A stretch of 63,333 nucleotides of DNA, from contig CAKRVX010000001.1 of NCBI GenBank assembly GCA_934409175.1, forward strand, positions 1 through 63,333. Direction: 5' to 3'. Of the stretch, positions 19,175 through 27,513 are shown piece by piece. The notes below the pieces were generated by a model. That model saw nothing but the letters and a program-made list of their open reading frames with translations. It searched no databases and had not been told where the DNA came from. Numbering within the stretch: position 1 is the first letter of the stretch; each line of letters opens with the position of its first letter. Both the position numbers and the translations under genes were made by a program. Source of the DNA: an uncultured Blautia sp. GTDB taxonomy: Bacteria; Bacillota; Clostridia; Lachnospirales; Lachnospiraceae.

Positions 19175-19495
19175 TTATCCTGTAATTCCCATCAGGAAAA
19201 TTCCAAGCCAGCCAATCATTATCATTCCATTTGTAATCGAGCCAATCATACTGGTTTTATGATTTCTGTTTTCTTCCGAAAAGCTTAACAGGCCCATAAT
19301 AAATCCATAAACAGACAGCAACATTGCGAAAAGGCTGATTCCACCTATGATATACCCCAAACTTCCCTGCAGCAGAAAAGCAAGGATTACCGCTGTTATA
19401 AACAGCACAAATGAAACTGCAGCAAGTGCCGTGGACAGTTTACCCTTCCCGGCTTCCTTCTTTTTCGCAAAGGCATATCTATATCTTTTTGCCAT
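19175..19495 (-). CDS. DUF6142-type small membrane protein
   Basis: This 106-residue protein has a basic N-terminus (MAKRYRYAFAKKKEAGKGK) and three hydrophobic segments (about 22-43, 47-70, 84-104). I recognise it as the DUF6142 family of Lachnospiraceae; no function is known. Its start lies inside the end of the VanZ-like gene (17-base overlap), so the two are coupled, and it is followed 28 bases later by the M29-type peptidase. Confidence 0.75.
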   Translation of the reverse strand: MAKRYRYAFAKKKEAGKGKLSTALAAVSFVLFITAVILAFLLQGSLGYIIGGISLFAMLLSVYGFIMGLLSFSEENRNHKTSMIGSITNGMIMIGWLGIFLMGITG

Positions 19496-19952
19496 ATATT
19501 TTTCTCCTCAGGTAGTCACAGATAAAAAAGAGCAGATAGCCCAACGCTGCCCCGGCAGTATTTAAAATCATATCGTCCACATCAAAGCAGCCTACCTTAG
19601 CGACCAGCTGGATCACCTCCACTGTAAAGCTGAGTGTAAATCCAGACAAAATGATCAACAATCCGTTCCGCATCCGTTTCATAATCAGCGGCAGCATAAA
19701 GCCAAAGGGCAGAAAACCTGCCACATTTCCAAATAAATTGGTAAATACTGCCCAGAATCCTAGCTGTCTTCTGTATATCCAGAATCTCCGTATTTCCACA
19801 AACGGTGTCAGATTATATCTGTACTGACGTTCTTCCATTGCAACTCTTCCATATTCCTCGGAAAAGAACAGAAAATAAATCAGCGCAAGAATATACAGGA
19901 TAAACAGAACTGTTCCAAGTCCCCGGATGATACGTTTTGTTTCTTTTCTCAA
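19479..19952 (-). CDS. VanZ-family membrane protein
   Basis: The 157-residue protein has four hydrophobic helices and the VanZ-like hallmarks. These are NLTPFVEI after the first helix, NLFGNVAGFLPFGFMLPL, then SFTVEVIQL and GCFDVDDMILNTAGAALGY. VanZ-family proteins are common in Firmicutes. Glycopeptide tolerance is known only for the enterococcal member, so no resistance role is implied here. The start is a TTG with GGGGAAA upstream. It sits nine bases after the stop of a 50-codon membrane gene and overlaps the DUF6142 gene. Confidence 0.85.
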   Translation of the reverse strand: MRKETKRIIRGLGTVLFILYILALIYFLFFSEEYGRVAMEERQYRYNLTPFVEIRRFWIYRRQLGFWAVFTNLFGNVAGFLPFGFMLPLIMKRMRNGLLIILSGFTLSFTVEVIQLVAKVGCFDVDDMILNTAGAALGYLLFFICDYLRRKIYGKKI

Positions 19953-19961
19953 TGCTTTCCC

Positions 19962-20114
19962 CTATATCAATATTTCTGATTTCTTTTTCAGCAGTCTCGC
20001 ACCGTTTACGATCATCAGGATTCCAGTGACAATACCTGTAGTAAGGGCAATGATTCCTATTGCCAGACTGCAGGCTCCGGTGGAAGACATGGTTTTATAA
20101 ATTCTCTCGTTCAC
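19962..20114 (-). CDS. Small single-pass membrane protein after pyrE (about 50 aa)
   Basis: A short gene sits between pyrE and the VanZ-like gene. AGGAGG stands seven bases before a GTG at 20114; an ATG six bases upstream is too close to the site to be the start. The product begins MNERIYKTMSSTGACSLA, has one long hydrophobic helix of Ile/Thr/Gly/Leu residues, and ends in a basic KKK patch. That gives a small tail-anchored-looking protein. The gap to pyrE is 18 bases and to the next gene nine, so it is part of the same transcript. The strong ribosome site and tight packing are the evidence that it is real. I do not recognise a family. Confidence 0.7.
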   Translation of the reverse strand: MNERIYKTMSSTGACSLAIGIIALTTGIVTGILMIVNGARLLKKKSEILI

Positions 20115-20132
20115 AGTCATTCCTCCTTTGGA

Positions 20133-20813
20133 TTATTTTGCTCCGTACTGTTTATAATATGCATCAATAGCAGCCTTCAGGCCATCATCTATGATGACTT
20201 TTCCTTTATATTCTTTATTATAAAGATGTTCAATGACTTCTTTCATGGTAACAATGGCATTTGTCTCAAAACCATAAAGATCATGAACCTCATCCAGTGC
20301 GCATTTCACACCGCCTTTGCCGACTTCCATGCGATCCAGAGATACCATAAGACCTACGATTTCGACATCTGCAGCGCCTTTTACTTTCGGTACTGTTTCT
20401 TCCATGGACTTACCGGATGTTGTTACATCCTCGATCATAACTACGCGGTCTCCGTCTTTTAATTTGCTTCCAAGGAAACCACCTTTATCTGCACCATGGT
20501 CTTTCTCTTCTTTACGATCAGAACAATAACGGATTTCTTTACCATACAGTTCACTGAATGCAATTGCCGTAACTACACTTAATGGAATTCCCTTATAAGC
20601 AGGTCCGAAAAGTACGTCAAAATCATCCCCATATTTATCATGAATGGCATGGGCATAATATTCACCAAGTTTTTTTAACTGAGAACCTGTTACATAACCG
20701 CCTGCATTCATAAAAAATGGGGACTTTCTGCCACTTTTCAGCGTAAATTCTCCGAATTTCAATACCTGGCTGTCTACCATAAATTCAATAAAATCTTTCT
20801 TATACTGTTCCAT
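20133..20813 (-). CDS. pyrE: Orotate phosphoribosyltransferase PyrE
   Basis: PyrE makes orotidine 5'-phosphate from orotate and PRPP. The 226-residue protein carries FTLKSGRKSPFFMNAG near the N-terminus. The PRPP-binding loop is DRVVMIEDVTTSGKSMEE, and the lysine-rich flexible loop is DRKEEKDHGADKGGF. It is last of the five pyr genes in the order C-F-K-D-E, 31 bases after pyrD. Confidence 0.97.
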   Translation of the reverse strand: MEQYKKDFIEFMVDSQVLKFGEFTLKSGRKSPFFMNAGGYVTGSQLKKLGEYYAHAIHDKYGDDFDVLFGPAYKGIPLSVVTAIAFSELYGKEIRYCSDRKEEKDHGADKGGFLGSKLKDGDRVVMIEDVTTSGKSMEETVPKVKGAADVEIVGLMVSLDRMEVGKGGVKCALDEVHDLYGFETNAIVTMKEVIEHLYNKEYKGKVIIDDGLKAAIDAYYKQYGAK

Positions 20814-20844
20814 CTTCTGTTGTTCCTCCTATTACTCAGAATTT

Positions 20845-21747
20845 CTATTTTACAATTCCAACCATATCTTTCACAGATTCAAATCCATTTTTCTTCATAT
20901 AAGCTTCAATGCCATCGATCACTTCCATGGTCACTGCAGGATTGTGGAAATTAGCTGTTCCAACAGACACTGCACTTGCACCTGCAAGCAGGAACTCAAT
21001 GGCATCCTCAGCACAGGAAATTCCTCCCATACCTATGATCGGAATTTTTACTGCCTGTGCTACCTGGTAAACCATACGTACAGCAACAGGCTTTACAACA
21101 GGTCCGGATACACCGCCGGTCTTGTTCGCCAGAGCAAAGGTCTTCCGATTAATGTCAATCTTCATACCTGTCAGAGTGTTGATCAGCGAAACAGCATCTG
21201 CTCCGCCTGCCTCTGCTCCTTTGGCAATTTCTGTGATATCCGTTACATTCGGTGTAAGTTTCATGATCACCGGCTGCTTTGCGATCTTTTTAATCTGCGC
21301 AGTCAGTTCCTCCACATGGCGTGCATCCTGTCCAAATGCCAGAAATCCTGCATTAACATTCGGGCAGGAAATATTGATCTCCAGCATATCCACAGGCTCA
21401 TCCGCAAGTCTTTCTACAACAGCAAGATATTCTTCCGGTGCATGTCCACATACATTTACGATGATCTTTGTATCATATTTTCTGAGATTTGGAATATCTC
21501 TTTTGCAGAAAAGATCGATTCCCGGATTCTGCAGGCCAATAGCATTCATCATTCCACCGTAAACTTCTGCCACTCTGGGGGTAGGATTTCCTTCCCACGG
21601 AACGTTCGCCACTCCTTTTGTAGTCACTGCACCTAATTTATTCAGATCTACATACTGTGAAAATTCTTCCCCTGATCCAAATGTGCCGGATGCAACTGTC
21701 ACCGGATTTTTCCACTCTACACCGGCTATATTTACACTCATATTCAT
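20845..21747 (-). CDS. pyrD: Dihydroorotate dehydrogenase B, catalytic subunit
   Basis: This is the class 1B FMN subunit, which oxidises dihydroorotate to orotate and passes electrons to PyrK and NAD+. The 300 residues include TTKGV near the N-terminus, then MLEINISCPNVN with the catalytic Cys, KLTPNVTDI, and GGISCAEDAIEFLLAGA with the phosphate site. It overlaps the pyrK stop by one base (TGATG), consistent with equimolar PyrD-PyrK production. Confidence 0.96.
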   Translation of the reverse strand: MNMSVNIAGVEWKNPVTVASGTFGSGEEFSQYVDLNKLGAVTTKGVANVPWEGNPTPRVAEVYGGMMNAIGLQNPGIDLFCKRDIPNLRKYDTKIIVNVCGHAPEEYLAVVERLADEPVDMLEINISCPNVNAGFLAFGQDARHVEELTAQIKKIAKQPVIMKLTPNVTDITEIAKGAEAGGADAVSLINTLTGMKIDINRKTFALANKTGGVSGPVVKPVAVRMVYQVAQAVKIPIIGMGGISCAEDAIEFLLAGASAVSVGTANFHNPAVTMEVIDGIEAYMKKNGFESVKDMVGIVK

Positions 21748-22535
21748 CAGATTTCCACCTCCGTAGAAAGAAATACAGGACCATCCTTACAGATTCTCTT
21801 ATTATTCACGTTGCTGTGTGCATCTTTTTCCTTTGATCTGCATACACATGCAAGGCAGGCTCCGATTCCGCATGCCATACGTTCTTCCAGAGAAATATAA
21901 CACTCAATGTTATTTTCTTCTGCGTATTTCTTGATAGCACGAAGCATCGGTGTCGGACCGCATGCAAAGATCATATCCGCTTTCAGATTATTTTCCCTGA
22001 TAGCATCCATGACATTTCCTTTTGTACCTACACTGCCGTCTTCTGTGGAAATATATAAAGTTCCTGCTGCCTCAAATTCCTCTTTCAAAAAAGTATGGCA
22101 ATCACGATAACCAGCAAGAATCTGTTTATTTTCACATTTCATCTCTTTGGCAAGTTCCAGAATCGGGGGGACACCGATTCCTCCACCCATAAGGAATACG
22201 CTCTTCCCCTCTGCTTTCTCTACAGGGAAACCGTTTCCAAGCGGTCCTATGGCAGAAACAGTATCTCCTGCTTTTAACCTGGAAAATTCTTCTGTACCTG
22301 TGCCAGCACCGGTTACTCTGTATACCAGATGGATTCTTCTATTTTCCTTATCAATCTCGCACAGACTTATCGGCCTTGGAAGAAGCTTGGACGGATCATT
22401 TGTATATAAAGATACAAACTGACCCGGTCTTGCCTCTGCCGCAATCTTATCGGTCTGCAGCCACATACTGTAAATATCTGCACCAATAGCGTCCTGACTG
22501 ATCACTGTGCATATTTCTTTTTTCTTCTCGCTCAT
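21747..22535 (-). CDS. pyrK: Dihydroorotate dehydrogenase B, electron-transfer subunit
   Basis: PyrK carries FAD and a [2Fe-2S] cluster and links PyrD to NAD+. The 262-residue protein has the ferredoxin-reductase layout. The FAD site is RPISLCEID, and the nucleotide domain has LMGGGIGVPPILELAKEM. The cluster cysteines lie in EERMACGIGACLACVC plus a downstream RICKDGPVF. It is between pyrF (ten-base gap) and pyrD (one-base overlap). Confidence 0.96.
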   Translation of the reverse strand: MSEKKKEICTVISQDAIGADIYSMWLQTDKIAAEARPGQFVSLYTNDPSKLLPRPISLCEIDKENRRIHLVYRVTGAGTGTEEFSRLKAGDTVSAIGPLGNGFPVEKAEGKSVFLMGGGIGVPPILELAKEMKCENKQILAGYRDCHTFLKEEFEAAGTLYISTEDGSVGTKGNVMDAIRENNLKADMIFACGPTPMLRAIKKYAEENNIECYISLEERMACGIGACLACVCRSKEKDAHSNVNNKRICKDGPVFLSTEVEI

Positions 22536-22545
22536 TATTATCCTC

Positions 22546-23472
22546 CTAGCGGTTGTTCAATGCACCACTGATATCCTCAATCATATCTTTTACAGCCTGA
22601 CGGGAGGCATCTGCATAATTTAATTCTCCAAATGCTGCATATTTCTCCTGTTTATATGCAGCGATGATTCCTCTGGATGAGTTTACGATAGCACCCAGAC
22701 CGTCTTCATTAAAGAAATGAACCAGATCTGCACCTTTACCCCCCTGTGCTCCGTAACCAGGAACCAGAATAAAAGTTTTCGGCATAATCTTACGGAGAAC
22801 CTTACCCATTTCCGGATAAGTTGCCCCTACTACTGCTCCTACATAGCTGTACTCATTACCCATATGTTCTTCACCCCACTGGGCAACTTTCTCCCCAACC
22901 CACTCATAAAGAGGACGTCCGTCAATGATTCTGTCCTGGAATTCTTCGCTGGAAGGATTGGATGTTTTTACAAGAACAAAAATTCCTTTATTTTCTTCTT
23001 TGCATATATCCATAAACGGTTTCACACTGTCAGAACCCATGTATGGATTTACAGTTGCAAAATCCTCATCAAAACCTGCATAGCTTTTGCTTCCTACCTG
23101 TACCTTTCCAAGATGTCCTACTGCATAAGCAGCTGATGTGGAACCGATATCGCCTCGTTTGATATCACCGATTACAACGAGACCTTTTTCTTTACAGTAA
23201 TCTATTGTATTTTTATATGCCATAAGTCCCGGAATTCCAAACTGTTCATACATGGCAATCTGTGGCTTTACTGCGGGAATCAGATCACTGATTGCATCTA
23301 CAATTCCTTTATTATACTGCCAGATTGCTTCTGCTGCACCTTCCAGTGTTTCACCAAGTTCTGAAAAAGCTTTTTTCTGAATATGCTCCGGAATATAATT
23401 CAGCATAGGATCAAGTCCTACAACGACCGGTGCATTTGTTTTCTGTATTTTCTCAATAAGTTTGTTGATCAT
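22546..23472 (-). CDS. pyrF: Orotidine 5'-phosphate decarboxylase PyrF (type 2)
   Basis: PyrF decarboxylates OMP to UMP. At 308 residues it is the longer type 2 form seen in Clostridia and actinobacteria. The catalytic DxKxxD array is GDIKRGDIGSTSAAYA. VVVGLDPML binds substrate near the N-terminus, and LVPGYGAQGGKG forms the phosphate loop. It follows pyrC by about 56 bases and precedes pyrK by ten. Confidence 0.97.
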   Translation of the reverse strand: MINKLIEKIQKTNAPVVVGLDPMLNYIPEHIQKKAFSELGETLEGAAEAIWQYNKGIVDAISDLIPAVKPQIAMYEQFGIPGLMAYKNTIDYCKEKGLVVIGDIKRGDIGSTSAAYAVGHLGKVQVGSKSYAGFDEDFATVNPYMGSDSVKPFMDICKEENKGIFVLVKTSNPSSEEFQDRIIDGRPLYEWVGEKVAQWGEEHMGNEYSYVGAVVGATYPEMGKVLRKIMPKTFILVPGYGAQGGKGADLVHFFNEDGLGAIVNSSRGIIAAYKQEKYAAFGELNYADASRQAVKDMIEDISGALNNR

Positions 23473-23528
23473 GAATTTTTCCTCCTGTTATCTCTAATAT
23501 CTTTTTTTTGAGATTGTATTATATATTT

Positions 23529-24821
23529 TCATACTTTCTGATTCTGATACACAATCTTTCCGTCACAGATTGTGTAAAGGATTTTTCCTTTTACTTTCCA
23601 TCCGTCAAACGGAGTGTTGCGTCCCTTGGAAGCAAATTTACTCCTGTCTATCTGGTACTCTGTGTCAATATCCGCAATTACCACATCTGCAGGATGTCCT
23701 ACCTGAAGAGTTCCTCTGTCACTCTTTAATATCTGAGCAGGATTCCAGCTCATCTTTTCCACAAGCTGATTCAATGTGAGGATTCCCTTTTCCACCAATG
23801 CAGTATATGTCAGCGCAAAACTTGTCTCAATTCCTACGATTCCAAATGCAGCATTGCGAATAGAACCGGTTTTATCAGATACTGTATGCGGTGCATGGTC
23901 CGTACTGATAACCTGGAAGGAACCATCTTTCAATCCCGCAATCAGTGCATCCACATCTTTCTTTGTACGAAGAGGAGGATTCATTTTATAATTGGGATCA
24001 TCTGTTTTAATTGCATCAGATGTAAGTACAAAATGATGTGGGCATACCTCAGCTGTGATATTGTCCAGTCCTTCTTCTTTCACAATCTCCATCATTTTCG
24101 CTACACCCTCTGTAGAACAGTGACACAGATGCAGTCTGGCTCCTGTTTCTCTGGCGATCAGAATATCTCTGGCTGCGATCACATCCTCCACTGCATTGCA
24201 GATTCCGGGCAACCCCAGGCGCTTTGCATTCTCATCGTCATTCATACATCCTGCGCCTCTCAGATCAATATCCTCACAATGAGCAAAAATTGGCACATCC
24301 AGCTCTCTGGCTGCTTCCATTGCCTTTTTACAAAGTGCTGTGTTCATGACAGATTTTCCATCCTCAGACAGTGCCGGAATTCCTGCCTTTACCATTCCTT
24401 CTATATCAGAAAGCTGTTCTCCCTTTTCTCCCTGAGTGATAGCACCAGCCTGAAGTACATGGATTCCGGATACCTGTGCAGCTTTATTATGCACATAATT
24501 TACTCTGTCCGGATTATCAATAACCGGTGTTGTATTCGGCATGGCAACTACAGTTGTCACACCCCCTCTGGCAGCTGCCCGTGAGCCGGTTTCTATATCT
24601 TCTTTCTGTGTCTGGCCCGGATCTCTGAAATGAACATGCAGATCGATCAATCCAGGCATAACCAGACACCCTTTTGCTTCTATCACTCTGTCATTTTTAT
24701 CCCTGGTTTTCAGTTTCTCACCAATCTCTGTGATCATACCATCTTCCAGATAAATATCTCCCGTTTTGTCAGTACCGGTTGCCGCATCCACAATACGGCC
24801 ATCCCGAATCAGAATACCCAT
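23529..24821 (-). CDS. pyrC: Dihydroorotase PyrC (multifunctional-type)
   Basis: PyrC interconverts carbamoyl-aspartate and dihydroorotate. The protein has the amidohydrolase fold with metal ligands in MPGLIDLHVHFRDPGQ. The carboxylated-Lys region, LHLCHCSTEG and the late ISTDHAPHT complete the site. The start at 24821 gives MGILIRDGRIVDAATG, the usual family beginning, with GGGAG upstream; an in-frame extension of 15 codons is unlikely. It heads the pyr operon. I see no PyrR-binding attenuator in the short leader. Confidence 0.96.
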   Translation of the reverse strand: MGILIRDGRIVDAATGTDKTGDIYLEDGMITEIGEKLKTRDKNDRVIEAKGCLVMPGLIDLHVHFRDPGQTQKEDIETGSRAAARGGVTTVVAMPNTTPVIDNPDRVNYVHNKAAQVSGIHVLQAGAITQGEKGEQLSDIEGMVKAGIPALSEDGKSVMNTALCKKAMEAARELDVPIFAHCEDIDLRGAGCMNDDENAKRLGLPGICNAVEDVIAARDILIARETGARLHLCHCSTEGVAKMMEIVKEEGLDNITAEVCPHHFVLTSDAIKTDDPNYKMNPPLRTKKDVDALIAGLKDGSFQVISTDHAPHTVSDKTGSIRNAAFGIVGIETSFALTYTALVEKGILTLNQLVEKMSWNPAQILKSDRGTLQVGHPADVVIADIDTEYQIDRSKFASKGRNTPFDGWKVKGKILYTICDGKIVYQNQKV

Positions 24822-24945
24822 GTGCCTAACTCCCTTCATTGGTTTATACCATAATATACCTAACATACATAATACACGAAACAGTCTTTTTTATAAAGCC
24901 CTTTTTTTATATATTTTGTACGAAAGGATGACCACTATTTTCTGC

Positions 24946-24974
24946 TTGACAATTCAAAATATGAGATATATAAT
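24946..24974 (+). promoter_or_regulatory. Consensus promoter of the cold-shock gene
   Basis: TTGACA (24946-24951), 17 bases, TATAAT (24969-24974): a perfect housekeeping promoter. It predicts a start near 24981 and a leader of about 130 bases, long as in other csp mRNAs. Confidence 0.9.
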
Positions 24975-25005
24975 CAACCTATATCTGGATTATTTAATGT
25001 ATAGT

Positions 25006-25062
25006 CACTGGTTTTTAGAGATTATATAACATCATATAATCTGTAAAATCTGGTGATTTTTT
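25006..25062 (+). promoter_or_regulatory. Long leader hairpin followed by a U-tract upstream of csp
   Basis: Bases 25006-25027 pair with 25034-25055: 22 positions with two G-U wobbles and two mismatches, around the loop AACATC. A followed by six T (25057-25062) comes directly after. The element has the form of an intrinsic terminator or a temperature-sensitive hairpin inside the csp leader. Confidence 0.65.
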
Positions 25063-25110
25063 ATTGCCAGAAAGCTTTTTAACTTTTTTATTTTTTATGG
25101 AGGTAACAAC

Positions 25111-25311
25111 ATGAACAAGGGAACTGTAAAATGGTTCAACGCAGAAAAAGGTTACGGATTTATCACTGGTGAAGACGGTGCAGACGTATTTGTACATTTC
25201 TCCGCTATCAATGGTGAAGGATTCAAATCCCTTGAAGAAGGCCAGGCTGTAACATACGACTTAACAGAAGGCGCACGTGGCATGCAGGCTGCAAACGTTA
25301 CAAAATTATAA
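25111..25311 (+). CDS. Cold-shock protein, CspA family
   Basis: The 66-residue OB-fold protein binds single-stranded RNA and DNA and melts RNA secondary structure. RNP1 is KGYGFIT and RNP2 is VFVHFS, both intact. The start [17 protein letters not shown] is canonical, with GGAGG eight bases upstream. It stands alone between divergent pyrC and convergent downstream genes, under a consensus promoter and a structured leader. A strong terminator follows at 25381-25410. CspA-family proteins can act as antiterminators, which matters for the leader hairpin. Confidence 0.97.
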   Translation: MNKGTVKWFNAEKGYGFITGEDGADVFVHFSAINGEGFKSLEEGQAVTYDLTEGARGMQAANVTKL

Positions 25312-25380
25312 TTTATAATTTTCTGTAGCAAAAGAGGATTGAATTCCGCACTTTTTAATACGGATTAAACCTCAAAAAAC

Positions 25381-25410
25381 CCCTGGATCTTCATCCAGGG
25401 GGTTTTTTTA
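25381..25410. terminator. Strong terminator shared by csp and the acidic membrane protein gene
   Basis: CCCCTGGAT (25381-25389) pairs with ATCCAGGGG (25394-25402) around CTTC, with G then seven T on the plus side and a run of A before it. It works for the plus-strand csp gene and plausibly for the convergent minus-strand gene. Confidence 0.92.
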
Positions 25411-25419
25411 TACATTCTC

Positions 25420-25860
25420 TTATTCAGCACTTGTATCTGCTGCCTCATCTGTTGTCTCTGCATTATCCGCAGACGCTGTACTATCGGATGAATCTGAATC
25501 ATCTGTTGTGTCTGAATCCTCTGAAGACGCTGTATCATCTGCTGTGTCTTCAGCCGTATCCGCACTGCTGTCTGCCGTATCTGTCGCTGTGTTGTCTGAA
25601 TCTTCAGCATCTGTGGAATCTGTGGAAAGACTGGATATGTAATTATCCAGGGCACTGGTATCCATTACCGTATTCTGAACAACATTTTCTTTGGTACCTG
25701 TTACTTTTACGTATGCAGAATAACCGATCCAGGCTATGATCGCAACACAGATGAATGCCCACGCAAACATTTCCAGAGTAAAGAGCGCTTTTTCTTTCTT
25801 ATCTGTTTTACTGCGATAAAGCTTTTTTGATTTATACGCATCGACTTTCTTCTGGCTCAT
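25420..25860 (-). CDS. Single-pass membrane protein with acidic low-complexity tail
   Basis: The roughly 146-residue protein has a basic N-terminal stretch (MSQKKVDAYKSKKLYRSK) and one transmembrane helix at about 29-50. An extracytoplasmic tail made almost only of Asp, Glu, Ser, Thr and Ala follows from residue 75. The positive-inside rule puts the N-terminus in the cytoplasm. The start at 25860 is chosen for the AAGGAG site ten bases upstream. I do not recognise a family; a similar acidic membrane-anchored protein is encoded at 35565. Confidence 0.75.
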   Translation of the reverse strand: MSQKKVDAYKSKKLYRSKTDKKEKALFTLEMFAWAFICVAIIAWIGYSAYVKVTGTKENVVQNTVMDTSALDNYISSLSTDSTDAEDSDNTATDTADSSADTAEDTADDTASSEDSDTTDDSDSSDSTASADNAETTDEAADTSAE

Positions 25861-25935
25861 GGTATGTCTCCTTTGCATAACTTATTTCATATTTTTCTAT
25901 TATAGCACATGACATTCTAAAAAGAAATACCAAAG

Positions 25936-26775
25936 TTACACTGCTACGATCACACCACCGTCATTAGCATACATGGAACTGACACCGGCAGTATTCAGAA
26001 CAACAATTTTTCCGGTTTTCATTCTTTCCTGAAAAGCCTCTTTAAGCACCTGCGCTCTTGCCGGACAGTTACAGTGACTGATAGCCAGTATTTTTTCTCC
26101 ACTGTCTGCTGTTTTCTCAATAACCTGCTCTACCATTTTAATTATGGCACGGTTCATACCCCTGGCCTGATCCAACTGACAGATATTTCCATCATCCGTA
26201 GATCCCATAACCGGTTTAATCTTCAATGCGCTCGCCACCAGTGCTTTCACTTTGCTCAAACGTCCATTTTTCCTTAAGGTGTCCAGATTCTCCAGTACAA
26301 AAAACGTATGCTGTCCTTTTATATAATGTTCCACAGCAGAAACTACTTCCTTAAAGCTCATACCTGCTTCTTCACATTCCTTAATCTTCATTGCGATCAA
26401 TGTCTGTCCTACAGATGCAGAACAGGAATTAAATACCTGGATTTTCTTTTCCGGATAATCTTCCAGAAAGAGATTTCGTCCCAAAAGTGCACTGTTATAA
26501 GAGCCACTCAGCTCTGCTGAAAGGGTAACAACATAAATATGTTCCGCCTCACAGTCATATGCTTTCATATATCTTTCAGGAGAAGGGCAGGCTGATTTCG
26601 GGCACTCTGGACAATCAGCCACTTTTTTCAAAAAGTCCTTCTGATCAAAAGTCTCATCATCTATAATCTGTTCAGCTCCCACCATCAGAGTAAGGGGAAC
26701 AGATTCAAAATGTTCATCGTTTTTCCACTCATCCAAAAGTTCTCCACAACTATCTATGACAATCTTATATCTCAA
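25936..26775 (-). CDS. DegV-family fatty-acid-binding protein
   Basis: DegV (FakB-like) proteins bind a fatty acid and present it to the FakA kinase, feeding phospholipid synthesis. The 279-residue protein shows the two-domain DegV pattern. The N-terminal IVIDSCGELLDEW and VPLTLMVG come first, then TLSAELSGSYNSALLG with the Thr/Ser that contact the carboxylate. LDTLRKNGRLSKVKALV and KIKPVM follow. The start is TTG at 26775 with GAGGACG upstream. It is monocistronic by spacing and divergent from the DUF5721 gene. The binding preference is unknown. Confidence 0.93.
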   Translation of the reverse strand: MRYKIVIDSCGELLDEWKNDEHFESVPLTLMVGAEQIIDDETFDQKDFLKKVADCPECPKSACPSPERYMKAYDCEAEHIYVVTLSAELSGSYNSALLGRNLFLEDYPEKKIQVFNSCSASVGQTLIAMKIKECEEAGMSFKEVVSAVEHYIKGQHTFFVLENLDTLRKNGRLSKVKALVASALKIKPVMGSTDDGNICQLDQARGMNRAIIKMVEQVIEKTADSGEKILAISHCNCPARAQVLKEAFQERMKTGKIVVLNTAGVSSMYANDGGVIVAV

Positions 26776-26893
26776 TTATATCGTCCTCTTTTCCATTATA
26801 TGTAGTTTTAAATACCAGATATATATTATCATACTGTCTACTGTTTGAAAAGACTTTTTCATAAAAACACTGTTCTTTTTTTCAAAAGTGATT

Positions 26894-26958
26894 TATAATC
26901 AAAAAGACGCTCCCTTATCCTGCCAGACTTCCAAAAGTCTGGCTGAATTTCAGGGAGC
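26894..26958 (+). promoter_or_regulatory. Candidate -10 and 5'-terminal hairpin of the DUF5721 gene
   Basis: TATAAT (26894-26899) has no good -35. Starting about ten bases later, GCTCCCT (26909-26915) pairs with AGGGAGC (26952-26958), enclosing a perfect GCCAGACTT (26922-26930) / AAGTCTGGC (26935-26943) stem. The gene's ribosome site (AAAGGA) lies just beyond. Confidence 0.5.
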
Positions 26959-26973
26959 AAAGAAAGGATTCTT

Positions 26974-27474
26974 ATGATCGCATTTTCTATTATCGATGTA
27001 AAAGATTTCATGAATAAACTTCTGATTGGTGAAGTATTTGACAGATTTTTCCTTGTGGAGGCCTCTGTCACTACTTTTAATACTTTCACCATTGACGGAA
27101 GGCTTCAGCAAAATTTTTTTGATACAGATACTGCCGCCATGTACAAAAGCAATCAGATTGAATATTCTCAGTGGCGTGACATAAAATCATACTGTTTTTC
27201 AGTTATCCGTGGCAAACGTACGCCTCTGAACTTTAAAATCATATTGCAGCTTTCCCATAGCCAGGCAAAAAAACTTCTTGAGCAATCAGGTTATACTGAC
27301 TCTGTTCCATTCTGCAGTTTCTGCCTTAACCTTCAATATAGAAATGATTCTCTGTTATGTACGACTGGTGTGTCTTACGCTGCTTTCTGTCCGGATAAAC
27401 GTCCTGAACACTTATGGGATGAAACGATTCGTCATTTCTTCTCAGACCAAAATATCCCATTCCAGATTCTGTAA
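26974..27474 (+). CDS. DUF5721-family protein
   Basis: This 166-residue cytosolic protein starts MIAFSIIDVKDFMNKLLIG, which I recognise as the DUF5721 family found in Lachnospiraceae; function unknown. It contains a CSFCLNLQYRND segment with two close cysteines and a GKRTPLNFKIIL motif, but no catalytic pattern I can name. AAAGGA precedes the ATG at about six bases. It is the only plus-strand gene between the convergent Spo0A-like gene and divergent degV, and its leader is a prominent hairpin. Confidence 0.75.
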   Translation: MIAFSIIDVKDFMNKLLIGEVFDRFFLVEASVTTFNTFTIDGRLQQNFFDTDTAAMYKSNQIEYSQWRDIKSYCFSVIRGKRTPLNFKIILQLSHSQAKKLLEQSGYTDSVPFCSFCLNLQYRNDSLLCTTGVSYAAFCPDKRPEHLWDETIRHFFSDQNIPFQIL

Positions 27475-27513
27475 TATCTGCAGTTTTCAAACACTTTAAT
27501 CCAGGCAACACAT

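Noticed and set aside
19479..19952. Glycopeptide-resistance role for the VanZ-like protein
   Set aside because: VanZ-like proteins are widespread and no van operon genes are present.
24867..24945. A PyrR-type attenuator or other pyrimidine leader upstream of pyrC
   Set aside because: The leader is short and AT-rich and I could not find the anti-antiterminator hairpin or PyrR loop sequence.
25365..25740. Open frames of Gln/Thr-rich or Leu-rich sequence over the acidic membrane-protein gene
   Set aside because: They mirror the biased codons of the low-complexity tail and cross a strong terminator.
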